Positions 10,122 to 21,981 of a stretch of 34,586 bases of DNA are shown here, one piece after another (positions within the stretch are counted from its first letter, which is position 1; each line of letters starts with the position of its first letter). The position numbers and the translations under genes are program-made. The notes below the pieces were generated by a model. It saw only the letters and a list, made by a program, of their open reading frames with translations. It did not search any database and was not told the origin of the DNA. Source of the DNA: Glomus cerebriforme. Its lineage: Eukaryota > Glomeromycota > Glomeromycetes > Glomerales > Glomeraceae. The stretch lies in the NCBI GenBank assembly GCA_003550305.1, contig QKYT01000986.1:1-34586 (forward strand), written 5' to 3'.

Positions 10122-11755
10122 ATGATTTTATATTTATTTGAAAGATGAAAACTTACTTTAGCTTAGAAATCAAAAGCAATAAGATTGGATTACTGAATGT
10201 GAAGATATTAATGATCAAGTAAAAAAATTAAAAATTAATGCATTGAACGCATTCATTCACCAACTAGTAATTATTTTCATCTGATTTTGGATTCATTAAA
10301 TAGGTCTTATTTTCTTCTTTCAAATGAATATAAATTCATCTATCTAACATATGTATAACCTAAGATATTTGCAATTTTATCATGAAAATTATATTCTGAT
10401 TTTATAATTTTAATATTACTTATATTAAAAAAAAATTAAAGTTCAAATAAATAATTGATTTTGTGCATTAGATAATGTAGATCCATCATTGTCACATGAC
10501 TTTTAATATTGCTTTCATTTGGCAAATCTATTTTGTAAATGTAGCACATAATTCCACAAATTGGCGCATATGTTCTATATAAAACAATGTATATTTTATT
10601 AATATATAAATTTTACATAATAATACTTAATGACATACAAGTAAACTTTGTTTTTAGACTATTTATGTAATGCTTTACAGTTTTTCTTAATATAGTTTCT
10701 TTCATGCAAAAAAATTGTGTTCATACGAAAAATACCAGACTGCATTTTTGCTATTTTAATAAAAAAATTGCTAAATAAGATAAACTTTTCTTACTATTTG
10801 TATAAAGTTAAATTCTTGGAAAGCTATTAATAATAAAATAATGTTTTTGCTAATGTTTTTTGGTAAGATACCTTGTATGAAAGTTAGGAGATAAAAATTT
10901 TTTTTTGCAAATGATCTACTAATTAATGATTATGTAATATACTCCACCTTTAAAAGAAAAAAGATTATCATAAATAGCTGATAAATAAATAATAATATGT
11001 ACGTGATGATGTCAATAAATAATATTATACAAAAATTGAAATTTCTGATATAATAGGCTATTACATGTATATTTATTCTTAATACTTTATTGTAAATATA
11101 AATTATTTTATAATTATATTTGCTTTTACACTGCTTTTACTATGCTAATATACTAGGGAATAGTGAACCATTATTGAGTTCAGAGTAAGATTATTAAATA
11201 TATAAACATAGGTGCTTACTTTATTGAGATCATTGCATAATAAAAACTAATAATCTATCCACTCAAAAATTAAGTGGGTGGGAGGATTCAGATATCTTGA
11301 GTCAATATACATAAAACTATATAGTCCTCCATTATACTTCAGACTAATTAGTATTTAATTTATCAAAACTTATTAATATATTATTATAAAACAGAGGTAA
11401 ATACTATAATAACTTCTATTCTATTAACTCATACCTAATTTAAAGATGAAATAAGCAAGAAAGTTAAAGAAATTTTTATTAGAAATGAAATAGATATAGA
11501 TATTCTTATTCTTCTCTTGCAATAAAAGTTCAAAATACTGAAAAAAATATTAGATGAATGGCAAGATAATACTTAAAAAAATATTAGGAAAAGATTTTGC
11601 ACAAAATTCAATGTCACGTGATTGTAACTTTTCCAGTGAAATTACGCATTTAATGTTTAAAAAGCATATTTGTTTTTTGTGATCGACAAGGCGTAAACTG
11701 TATAAAATAAAGCAGATCAAAGATCGATTGATTAAAAAAAAAAGTCTTTGCAATT
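10122..11755. other. Intergenic DNA and promoter side of the NAT10 gene
   Basis: About 1.6 kb of A/T-rich sequence without supported genes. A CACGTG palindrome at 11615-11620, about 136 bases before the NAT10 start codon, is the only regulatory-looking site I noticed. It is the kind of E-box bound by fungal bHLH factors, but one site proves little. Confidence 0.45.
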
Positions 11756-14700
11756 ATGGTAAAGAAAGTTATAGATTCGAGAATAAATACATTAGTGAAA
11801 AATGGTGTACAAAATCAACATCGTACATTCTTTATTATTGTTGGAGATAAGGGCAAAGAACAAGTATGTAGCTTATTTTGATTGGTTGTGTTTTTTGCTA
11901 AAAACAGATAACAATAAGACTCTAATTTTAGGTAGTAAATTTACATTGGTTACTTTCACAAGCTCAAGTTTCTGCAAGACCTTCAGTTTTGTGGTGTTAT
12001 AAGAAAGAGTTGGGGTTTAGCAGGTAAGTTTCTATTTTTCCTCTCTATAATATTTAAAAGATAATTTTTCCAACCTATTATTCTTTCGGTTAGTCACCGT
12101 AAGAAAAGAGAGGCCAAAATAAAAAAAGAAATTAAACGTGGCATAAGAGAACCCAATACAGAAGATCCATTTGAACTATTTGTTGCTGTAACAAATATTC
12201 GATATACGTATTATAAAGAGACACATAAAATCTTGGGTAACACATATGGAATGTGCGTATTACAGGTATGATTGGATTCTCCTACAAGGTATCAAAATTT
12301 TTCAATTAATTTAAAATTTTAAAATTTTTGATGTAGGATTTTGAGGCATTGACCCCAAATTTATTAGCACGTACCATTGAGACAATAGAAGGTGGTGGTA
12401 TCATCATCATATTATTAAAGACAATGAAATCATTAAAGCAATTATACACATTGACCATGGTTTGTTACTATTCTCTATTAGATTAATTACTGATGTCATT
12501 AAGAATTAATCATATAAACTCCTATAAACTCAGGACGTACATTCACGCTATAGAACTGAAGCTCATGATGACGTAACTGCACGGTTTAATGAACGTTTCA
12601 TTCTCTCACTTGGTTCATGTGAAAATTGTTTGGTAGTTGATGATGAATTAAATGTTTTACCTATTTCAACTGGTAAAAATGTTAAACCATTATCATTAAA
12701 GAATCCAGAGCATTTATTAACAGAACAGCAGGTTGAATTGAAAGAATTGAAAGCATCTTTAGCAGATACACAACCCGTTGGTTCTTTAGTTGCAACTGCA
12801 AAAACATTGGATCAAGCCAAAGCTATTCTCACTTTTATTGAATCAATAAGTGAAAAGACTTTGCGAAGTACAGTTGCTCTTACCGCTTCTCGTGGACGTG
12901 GTAAATCCGCCGCACTTGGCATTGCAATCGCTTCTGCTGTTGCATATGGTTATTCAAATATATTTGTAACGTCACCCAGTCCTGAAAATTTGAAAACTTT
13001 ATTTGAATTTATCTTTAAGGGATTCGATGCTTTACATTATGAAGAGCATTTAGATTATGATATAGTTCAATCAACAAATCCTGATTTTAACGGGGCAATC
13101 GTTAGAGTAAATATTTTCAGACAACATCGGCAGACTATTCAAGTGGGTGAAAAATGTTCATTCAAATTTTGTATTTCTACTTATCTAAAACGCATGTAAT
13201 TATACTGACCAAATAAATAGTATATTCAGCCACAAGATGCGCATGTTCTTGGGCAGGCCGAATTAGTAGTGATTGATGAAGCAGCAGCCATTCCTCTTCC
13301 TCTTGTTAAAAGTTTAATTGGTCCATATTTAGTGTTTATGGCTTCAACAATAAATGGTTATGAGGGAACTGGAAGGTCTCTTTCCCTTAAACTTATTCAA
13401 CAGCTTCGTGAGAAGTCCAAAGGGTTCATTGGGAAGGAAGGACGAACAGATGTTTCTGATGATATTGTTATTGTAGGTCGTGGTAGAAAAGCAGATAAAG
13501 AAGTATCTTCTACTTTAAATGGTGCAACAGCTGGCGGTCGTGTACTTCGAGAAATAAAACTAGAAGAACCAATTAGATACGCTCTGAACGATCCTGTTGA
13601 GAAATGGCTAAACAAACTTTTATGTTTAGACGCATCCATTGTCCCCAAAAACATTCAAGGCTGCCCACATCCACAAAAGTGTGAATTGTATTATGTGAAT
13701 CGGGATACCTTATTTTCTTTTCATCCTGTATCAGAAACTTTTCTACAAAGAATGATGTCATTATACGTTGCAAGTCATTATAAAAATTCACCCAATGATT
13801 TACAATTAATGTCTGATGCTCCAGCTCACCATTTATTTGTTTTGCTACCACCTATAAAAGAAGGTGACAATTCATTGCCAGACCCACTATGTGTTGTTCA
13901 GGTAAGTTAATTCATTTACTACACATTGATTTATCTATGTCTTTAGTAATATAGTAATATTGTAATTTTAATGAAAGGTGTGTTTGGAAGGTGAAATATC
14001 CAAACAAACTGTTTTATATAGCTTGAGTAGAGGTCAACAACCAAGTGGAGATTTGATTCCCTGGTTAATTTCACAACAGGTTTTTGTTATTTTTATAATT
14101 TTAATTTTAACATAAATATTTATTATGTTAACTTGTTGTTTGATAATCTCAGTTCCAAGATGATGATTTTGCGAACTTGTCCGGAGCTCGTATAGTTAGA
14201 ATAGCAACACATCCAGACTATGTTAAGGTATCGCCGCTAATAAACATTTTACCTTTTTTTTTATTTTTAACTAATATGTAAACAAAACTCAATTTTATAG
14301 ATGGGATATGGGTCTCGTTGTTTGGAATTGCTTACCTCATTTTATCAAGGTGAATTTTCCGCATTGAATGAAAATGAGAATTATCAGCAAGAAAGTATTG
14401 TTAGAGTTGATGATGCTGAATTAGAAGTAAGTATTGTCACATGTCGAGTCATCTTAGGAGAGAGATATATAAACAAGTAAAACTTTATTTAATAGAATGC
14501 TGACCTTCGTAATGAAGAAATTAAAATTCGGGATCCTCGCAAAATGCCTCCTTTACTTTTGAAACTTTCAGAGAAACGTCCAGTAAGATTACATTATTTG
14601 GGAGTTTCATTTGGTTTAACTTCTCAATTGCACAAATTTTGGAAACGTGCAGGATTTGTTCCTCTTTACCTTAGACAAACTCCTAATAATTTAACAGGAG

Positions 14701-15922
14701 AAAATACATGTGTTATGCTTAAGGCTTTGAAATCTGATGACCTTGTTACTACATGTGATCCTGGATGGTTGGCAGCATTTTCAAAAGATTTTCACAAGAG
14801 ATTCTTGAATTTGTTATCATATAATTTTCGTAATTTTCCAAGTGTTTTATCGCTTAGTATTATGGAAGCAGTTGATGCTGGAAATGATGCAAATAAAAGA
14901 GTGCAATGTAAGTATTTTATTACATAAATTTATGGAATTTATTTTTTTTATTAATATTAATTTTCATTTAGCATTTAATAAATCCGCGCTTGAATCATAT
15001 TTGTCTGTCTATGATTTGAAACGACTTGAATCATATTCTAATAATATGTTAGATTATCACGTGATTATCGATTTACTTCCAACTATAGCGTATTTATATT
15101 TTAGCAGACGATTAGGAGATATAAAATTATCTGGCGTACAAAGTTCTATTTTGTTGGGTATCGGATTACAAAGGAAAAATATTGATGATTTAGAGGTAAC
15201 ATGTTTAATTCATTATGCAAATAACTTATTTTAATTCCATTGTATGAAAAAATTACCTAATTACAATTTATTTTTAAATTATAGAAAGAATTAACATTGC
15301 CTTCAAATCAAATACTTGCTTTATTCATTAAAATAATTCGTAAATTTTCCACATATTTCCGATCATTAGAAACACAAGCAATACAAAAAGAAATTCCAGA
15401 TGAAACTACAGTTGTAAAGAAAAAAAATGTAGAAAAAATATCTAAACAAAAAACTACTATTGAGGAATCAATGAAATCAGGTCTTAATTATAATGAAAAT
15501 GATGAAGCATCATGGGATCCAGTATCTAAAACTTTAGATGAAGATTTAAATGAAGCTGGTGAAGAAGTGATAAGCCAAATGATTGAAACCCAAAGAGAAT
15601 TAATTAATTCATTGGATTTATCAAAGTGATTATTCAATAAAGTGGCATTTTTTTATTTTAATTATGAGTTAATTAATTAATAAAATAAACATTAACTAAT
15701 TTTTAATATTTTAGGTATGCTATAAGTGGTACACCAGAAAGCTGGGAAGAAGCACAAACAAAAATTGCTTCAGGAAAGCAAAATATCTCAACAATTGTTA
15801 GTATAAAAAACTTAGAATCTACAAAAAAACGCAGGGCAATAGAAACTGTCACAGATATTGTAAATAAAGAGTTTAAAATGTCAAAAAGAGAAGGAAAGAA
15901 GACAAAAAAATCAAAAAAATAA
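11756..15922 (+). CDS. KRE33: RNA cytidine acetyltransferase NAT10/Kre33
   Basis: This enzyme makes N4-acetylcytidine in 18S rRNA and, with an adaptor, in Ser/Leu tRNAs. It acts in the nucleolus on pre-ribosomes, using acetyl-CoA and ATP. I place 13 exons: 11756-11863, 11932-12023, 12094-12265, 12337-12459, 12534-13142, 13221-13901, 13978-14079, 14153-14227, 14301-14426, 14496-14907, 14972-15195, 15285-15625 and 15715-15922. Joined, they give 1090 residues in one frame, close to the ~1025-1056 usual in the family. Visible features are the start MVKKVIDSRI, an N-terminal domain with EDPFELFVAVTNIRY, the Walker A loop SRGRGKSAAL (about 284-293), the Walker B-like VIDEAAAIPLP (about 385-395), a GNAT acetyl-CoA loop VKMGYGSR (about 653-660), KFWKRAGFVPLYLRQTPN, and a Lys-rich C-terminus suited to nucleolar targeting. 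Most donors are GTAAGT-like; GTGGGT (13143) and GTGATT (15626) are weaker. All key residues are present and the gene looks functional. Confidence 0.95.
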
Positions 15923-16304
15923 TGATTGATTAGGCTAAAAATTTGTAAAAAGCAAGGCCATGAATTTTTTATTTGTTATATATTAAATAATGTTATTACA
16001 TTTTAACTTGTCTTTAATAAATTTAATAAAACTTTTTATTATTAATATTTAATTTTAATAATTTTATTTGCCATAATTTTTTCAGTAAATATATTATAAA
16101 AATTCAATTATATAATTATAAATTATAATATTTTTTTTATTTTATTGATTTTAAAAATTCTATATACAGTCATTATAATGAATTTGATGTTCAACCTTCA
16201 TTATAGAAAAATTCAGTAATAATATAAAATTTCAAATATAAATTATAATAACAAAACATTATATTTGTATTATTTATTTATTTATTTTTTTTTTGAAAAT
16301 AAAT
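15923..16304. other. A/T-rich intergenic segment
   Basis: This is the 3' flank of the NAT10 gene, with several AATAAA-like and TTTAATAAA strings within 150 bases of the stop that could serve polyadenylation. A small inverted repeat (CATTATAATGAA with TTCATTATAG, about 16170-16205) is also present. No gene was seen. Confidence 0.4.
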
Positions 16305-17912
16305 TGACTAAGCAATTGCTTTATTAAGAATCAAAATAAGGGTTTTAAGTTTATTACATAAAAATTAATAAATTTAGCTATGTAGAGATAAAGCCCTCAT
16401 ACTAAAAAGTAGAAATGCCCAACTTGCCCACTTACATAATATAGGTCCTCAAAGTGCAGTCGGGTTGCCCAGATTGCCTTAAATAAGATTTACTCTGGAT
16501 CAACTCCATACTCCAGTGTCAAAAACCAAATAAAATTTTCAATCAAATTTCCTATATCTATCTGTCAAATGAAACACCTTTTGCTCAGTTTGCCTGAATC
16601 TTTCCTCAATCCTAATGGGTCTTCAAACTAGCACGAAACATTGACAAATTTCTAGAAATCGGATGCTAGTACTAATTTTTAGAACAAAGGATGCCTAGAC
16701 TCCATATATTCAGGTCTTTAAACTAGCTAGATACATATGGAAATTTTATAGAAGCTGGCTGCTAATACCAACCTTCAGAAAGAAAAATCTACCTAATTAA
16801 CTAATACTAAAATACATAAGAAGAAACTAAGCTAACCCTACTTCTATTCCTCTACCCTACCAAAACTGATACCAAGTTACCCTAACAGATATTCTAGGTA
16901 AATTGAGATGAATGCTTATACTGTCTCGTCTGAAGGCCATCACCCAGTATCTATCCTTCCTCTCCCGCTCCGGTAATAGTTCTCCATAATAGGCCAATTC
17001 CTCACGATACTGCCAGATATTCTCCTAAGAATCAAGTCAACTGCTTACCAAAGAGTGAATTCATCTTATGACCTTGACCGTTCAGCTTGTCCTTATCAAA
17101 GAATCTTTATTCTTGATATACCTATTGCAAAAAATAACATCCAAACAACCTGACCAAATGCCCTCCAAGACCCTATGGTAGCGCATTCTGATCAAGTACC
17201 TATGTCTTCATACTTTTTTTGATTTTTTTTAATACAACTAATCATGACGTTATCTTAAGAGGCAAAAATAGGGATTACTATAGTGAAATAAACAAAGGAA
17301 TGTGTTACAACAAGGGAATCAATCATCAACAGATGATCGATTGTCAATCAATTTTTTAGATACTTCTCATCTTTCGCCAGAAATCCAAAAGCAATAACAA
17401 GTTTAAAAAAAATTGTAAACCCAAGGAAATGTGATCAAGTTTTTCCCGCTAAAAAATACAGATTTACAACCGGTTTAGTAATTTATTTTTGCAAACCCCA
17501 AAAAACTGATGTTCTACCACCTTTTCACTAACAAAAATGAAATATAAAATTTATAAAAAAGGAAAATTTCACTAAACTTATATACCAGAAAAGCCTCTCC
17601 CTATTGCGCTAAGCCTATGTATCAACTTTGCGAAAAGTTGCTTAACTTTCAAAAAAACTTTACGCTAGACCTGCTCCTGGGTCCACCAAGAGCAGCCACA
17701 AGTTCAACCCATCCATCTTATGCATAAAGAGTATACTTTAGAATACCAAATAGCCGCTCGGTATGACTGAAAATTATCATGAACCTGACTTATGAAGAAA
17801 CTTGATATGTTGAAGACTATAATCCAAACCTTCTAAACCTTTTTAATTAACTTTAGCATCATAGAGCAACTTTTTCTAAGACTAAAAAATCATTTTCTTA
17901 GGACTGTAGTTT
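16305..17912. repeat. ~1.6 kb dispersed repeat, copy 1 (without insertions)
   Basis: From CTAAGCAATTGCTTTATTA to TTTTCTTAGGA, this copy matches 18270-20449 in the same orientation along its whole length, with frequent transitions. It keeps landmarks such as TAGCTATGTAGAGATAA, GATTTACTCTGGATCAACTC, AATAGGCCAATTCCTCAC and AACCCATCCATCTTATGCAT. It is less A/T-rich than its flanks. No conserved reading frame survives in both copies, although a short minus-strand ORF exists in copy 2. Its class (LTR, non-autonomous DNA element or other) is unknown. Both ends carry CTAAG or its complement, which is too little to claim terminal repeats. Confidence 0.85.
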
Positions 17913-18269
17913 TTCATTTTTACTATTTATTTTAAGGACAAAATTTTTTCAGTATGATAAATACTATTTGTTACATGTTATTTATCACATGTTTAATTTT
18001 GCTCAAATTTTATAATACTAGCTAAAATTTTCTTAATTGGATCTTAGGTAATATTACATGATCCAAAAAAGCAATTTTATTTCTTAAAATTTTAGATTAT
18101 CAAAATTTCTAAAAAGGTAATTTTATTGCAAATCATTTAATTCTAACCAGAATTATGAATCACATGACACTGATAATGCATTATCATAGACAAAATCCTA
18201 ATAATATAATAGATATTAAAACTTTTTTAATATAGTAATTACTATATATATTTTTTTTAAAAGACAAGC
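17913..18269. other. A/T-rich spacer between the two repeat copies
   Basis: About 360 bases of low-complexity A/T DNA not shared with the end of copy 2. No gene or internal sequence of an LTR element was seen. Confidence 0.5.
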
Positions 18270-18407
18270 TAACTAAGCAATTGCTTTATTAAAATCAAAA
18301 CAAGGATTTTAAGTTTGTTATATAAAGAATAATAAATTTAGCTATGTAGAGATAAGCCCTCACACTAAAAAGTAGAAATGCTTAACTTGTCGCACTTATA
18401 CAATATA

Positions 18408-18722
18408 CCGTATATCACGGGCCATAGTACCCCCCCTATGCATAGTACCCCTCTTGAAAAATTTAATAGAATTGTATAGTATCCGGGGGGATATTTTACA
18501 ATTATCTCGTGATCCAGTGATCAGATTTGAGCCATCTTTTTTTTGTTTGATAGCTCTCATTGAGCTCTTCATAATAAAAAAAAGATCGTTCAAATTGGAC
18601 CGGTATATCGTGAGATATTCGCAAAAAACGGAATTTTTAGGTTTTATTTAGTACCCGGGGGTACAGGGTCAAACCCCCGATTTTTGCAAGATACCCGGGG
18701 TACTGTGGCCCGCTATATACGG
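18408..18722. mobile_element. MITE-like element with TA target duplication
   Basis: The element begins CCGTATATCACGGGCCATAG and ends with the imperfect inverse CTGTGGCCCGCTATATACGG, and the terminal repeats extend into AGTACCCC at both ends. It is 315 bases long. Flanking TA dinucleotides (18406-18407 and 18723-18724) match a single TA at the empty site of copy 1 (AATATAGGTCC near 16440), so a TA duplication on insertion is directly visible. TA duplication fits the Tc1/mariner superfamily. The interior is G/C-rich, with repeated runs of C and G around GTACCC/GGGTAC, and holds no transposase. Confidence 0.85.
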
Positions 18723-19596
18723 TAGGTTCTCAGAGTGTGATCAGGTTACCCAGACCGCTTTAGATAAAATTTACTCTGAATCAACCCCATACTTCAGTGT
18801 CAGAAACTAAATAAAATTTTCAACCAGATTTCCCGTATCTCCTTGTCAAATGAAACATCCTTTGTTCAGTTTGCCTGAATCTCCCCTCAATTCTTTTGAG
18901 TCTTCAAACTAGCACAAAACATTGACAAATTTTTAAAAATCAGATGTTAGTACCAATTTCTGAAATAAAGGATACTCAGACTCCATGCATTCAGATCTTT
19001 AAACTAGCTAAATACGTATAAAAAAATTTTATAGAAGCCGGCTGCTAGTACTAACCTCTAGGAAGAAAAACTTACTTAATTATTTAATACTAAAATATAT
19101 AAGAAGAAACTAAATTAATCCTACCTCTATTTCTCTATCTCACCATCACTGATACCAAAGTCATCCTAACAGATATTTCAGATGAATCAAGCTGACTGCT
19201 TATACTGTTTCATCTAAAGGCCATCATCTAGTATCTATTCTTCCTTTTCTGCTCTGGTGATAGTTCTCTATAATAGGCCAATTTCTCACAGCACTACCAG
19301 ATATTCTCTCAAGAATCGAGTCAACTGCTTACTAAAGAGTGAATTTATCTTATGACTTTGATCGTCCAGCTTGTCCCTATCAAAAAATCTTCATCCTTGA
19401 TATACCTATTGCAAAAAACAACGTCCAAACAACCTGACCAATTGTTCTTCAAGACCTTATGGTAGCACACCTTGACCATGTACCCATGTCTTCCACATCT
19501 TTTTAACTTTTTTTTCATTTTTCTAATACAACTAATCATGACGTCACCTTAAGAGACAAAAATAAGGATCATCACAATGAAATAAACAAATAAATG

Positions 19597-19817
19597 GAAT
19601 CATCTTACCACACCACTCTCAGATGCATATATGTCACCTCGGCTATATAACATATCATAATACAGGTAACATTCGAAGGGGTGTGACAAATATTTTTTGG
19701 ACCACTAAAAAAATTCTAAGTCCCTGAGATAAATATAAAAACACGAAGCATGTGAAATCATGTGATGCGTGATATAAAACATCATACCTTTTCAAGGGTG
19801 GTGTAGTAAGATGATTC
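19597..19817. mobile_element. Second MITE-like element with 20-bp terminal inverted repeats
   Basis: The left end GAATCATCTTACCACACCAC and the right end GTGGTGTAGTAAGATGATTC are inverted copies with one mismatch. The segment is absent from the matching place in copy 1 (AATAAACAAAGGAATGTG near 17290), which proves it is an insertion. Extra bases TAAATG on the left and AAA on the right lie between the inverted repeats and the conserved flanks, so the exact target duplication is unclear. The 221-base interior is non-coding. Its transposase source is unknown. Confidence 0.8.
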
Positions 19818-20449
19818 AAAGGAATATATTACAATAAGAGAACTAATTATCAACAGATGATCGGCTGTCAATCAATTTTTCAGGTACCCCCCATCTCCTG
19901 CCAGAAATCTAAAAACAGTGGTGAGTTTAGAAAAAATTGTAAACCCAAGAAAGTGTAAAAATTTTCCTCCACCAAAGAATATAGATTTATAACCAGTTCA
20001 GTAATTTGTCTTTACGAGTCCCAAAAAACTGATATCCTACCATCTTTTTACCAACAAAAATGATAAAACAAAATTAAATTAAAGGGTATTTCTACTAAAA
20101 TTAAATGTCAGAAAAGCTTCTTCTTGCTACATCAAACTCATGCGTCAACTCTGCGAAAAGCTACTTAATTTCTAAAGAAACTCCATGCTAGGCTCGCTTC
20201 TGTGTCCACCAAGAACAGCCATAAGTCCAACCCATCCATCTTGTGCATGAAGAGCATACCTTAAAATACCAAACGGTCACTCAGGTATCAACTTTAAGGA
20301 AAGATGTAGGTAACTGAAAGTTATCATGAACCTGATTTGTAAAAAACTTGGTGTGCTAGAGACTGTATTTCAAACTTTCTAAACCTTTCTAGTTAACTTT
20401 AACATCATAGAACAACTTTTTCTAAGATTAAAAAACTGCTTTCTTAGGA

Positions 20450-20907
20450 TAAAATGGTCAAAAAATACATCTTTTCTTTTCAAAACTTTTTTAGAAAAAT
20501 GGGTGTAGGGATCAGCAGGAAGAGTTACCTCCATATAACTTGAGTAATTACTATATATTAACTTTATTTATAAACTAATTATTATAATTAATAGTTTTTT
20601 AATTTGGATTATTAATAAAAAATTAATTTTAATTTATATATTGTATAAAATATTTTATTATTATTATAAAATTATTTTTAAATATTTTAGTTATAGTAAT
20701 TTAGTATGTATATACAAATTTTTTTTATATTAATAAATATAACTTTTTTTTATTTTATTATTTGAATTATACAATATGGTCTGATGCAAAAAGATTTGTA
20801 TACCAATAAAACATACCAATAAAAAAAATTTTATTTAATAATTTTTTTTTTTAATTTAAATAATATTAATACGTATTAAAAAATATAAAAATGTGAAAAT
20901 CTAATCA
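20450..20907. other. A/T-rich segment, nothing recognised
   Basis: Extremely A/T-rich DNA between the repeat copy and the helix-turn-helix relic. No open frame, repeat or RNA gene could be supported. Confidence 0.4.
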
Positions 20908-21575
20908 AATTACATGATCATCATCAGAACTACTATAATCATCAATTTTATTATCAATTAATTGTATGACTTTGTCAGACTCAAAATATTTTTTAGCACT
21001 TTTTTAACGTCTCTTCCAAAGTCCAATAATCACTTGTGAGGTAATTTTATATTTAAATGCATCTAGAAGTTTATTTCGAACAGATAAAAGACGAAGGTAA
21101 TGATAATGGAATGCAACATTACTTGGTGACTTGTGAAGGATGTTTCTCTACTCTTCTTGGCCAAAATAGTATCCCATGCATATAATATTCATAGGAGCTT
21201 CTATTTAGAAATGGTATGTTATTGTTCAGAAAGATACTGTCTTAGGATAGGTGTGAAAAGATTTTCACCTGCTTTATTGGCATTTAGAATTTTCATATGC
21301 AAAACCTCAGATATGTTTTTGTCAGGTTCTAATATAGGTCTTCTAAGAACTTTGTGTGTGTAAATATATTATTACCATGGCTATTCCAGTCCAATACTAC
21401 ACTTCCAATTGTACCCTCTGATATACCTAACACTTCAACAACTCGCTTGTGTAATGGTAACTTCTGAAGGTTTTCTCTTATAGACTTATCCCCCTTAAAG
21501 TAATTATGAATATTAATTATCATCAATTTTTCATTGTCTGTTAGCGGTGCACCATTTCGTTTTAAGAAAGAAGTA
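20908..21575 (-). pseudogene. Broken helix-turn-helix ORF, transposon-type
   Basis: On the minus strand a segment starting NGAPLTDNEKLMIINIHNYF continues through LPLHKRVVEVLGISEGTIGS, which looks like a helix-turn-helix DNA-binding domain of the kind at the N-terminus of fungal Tc1-like transposases. Near 21340 the frame shifts into RRPILEPDKNISEVLHMKIL, and after ~35 residues stops appear (YLSEQ*). A last piece ends in an acidic tail with DDYSSSDDDHV and a stop near 20908. No catalytic Asp/Glu block was recognised. The frameshift and stops make it a relic. Whether it came from a transposon or a multiplied host gene family is undecided. Confidence 0.5.
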
Positions 21576-21872
21576 TTAATAGTATAATAAAAAAACTTGT
21601 GGAAAAAAATGTACTTGATTGTGTTCTAACAAGTGTATTATTTTCAGTCCACCTTTTTTTAGTAGTACAGAATTTTTCTTGGTGTAAATCTTTTTCTTTT
21701 TGGCAGTATACAAATATTTTTGCACCGGACTATACAAATAAAAAATTAACCTTTATAATTATAAATTATATTAAGATTTTACATAATTAAAATGATTTTA
21801 AAATTTTTTCTTATATAAAATTCCTAAAAAGTATTAAAATATTTGTTACAAAAATAATAAACATTACAGAAA

Positions 21873-21981
21873 TAAATATGCAGTAATTGCAAAGCAACTG
21901 CATATTAACTATATAGTTACTACCATACCTAGTAGTAGCTTTATTGTAATCTAATAGTTAATATGCAGTTACTGCATATTA
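21873..21981. repeat. 109-bp nested palindrome (small foldback element)
   Basis: AATATGCAGTAATTGC and GCAACTGCATATT form a local hairpin. The outer arms AACTGCATATTAACTAT and ATAGTTAATATGCAGTT form a second, larger stem around a ~40-base loop containing ACTACCATACCTAGTAGT. The structure resembles a very short MITE or foldback element. No target duplication was identified. Confidence 0.65.

Larger units (their letters stand above)
18270..20449. repeat. ~1.6 kb dispersed repeat, copy 2 (with two nested insertions)
   Basis: This is the direct-orientation partner of 16305-17912. It is about 570 bases longer because of two MITE-like insertions (18408-18722 and about 19591-19820) and a ~25-base extra stretch near 20285-20310. 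With those removed the two copies have the same length to within a few tens of bases. Divergence between copies is mostly C/T and G/A, suggesting an old duplication or two independent old insertions. Confidence 0.85.

Noticed and set aside
13397..13851. Two minus-strand open frames within the NAT10 gene
   Set aside because: They lie opposite the conserved exon 6 of NAT10 and are antisense shadows of its coding sequence.
18396..18651. Two overlapping opposite-strand open frames
   Set aside because: Both lie inside or across the edge of the MITE and read through its C and G runs and terminal repeats. They are chance frames.
19345..19539. Minus-strand open frame with DVVFCNRYIKDEDFLIG
   Set aside because: The matching part of repeat copy 1 contains stops in this frame and no family is recognised. 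It is probably a chance or long-dead frame.
16305..20449. LTR retrotransposon with two LTRs
   Set aside because: The 360-base interior has no gag/pol sequence, primer-binding site or polypurine tract, and no TG...CA ends were found.
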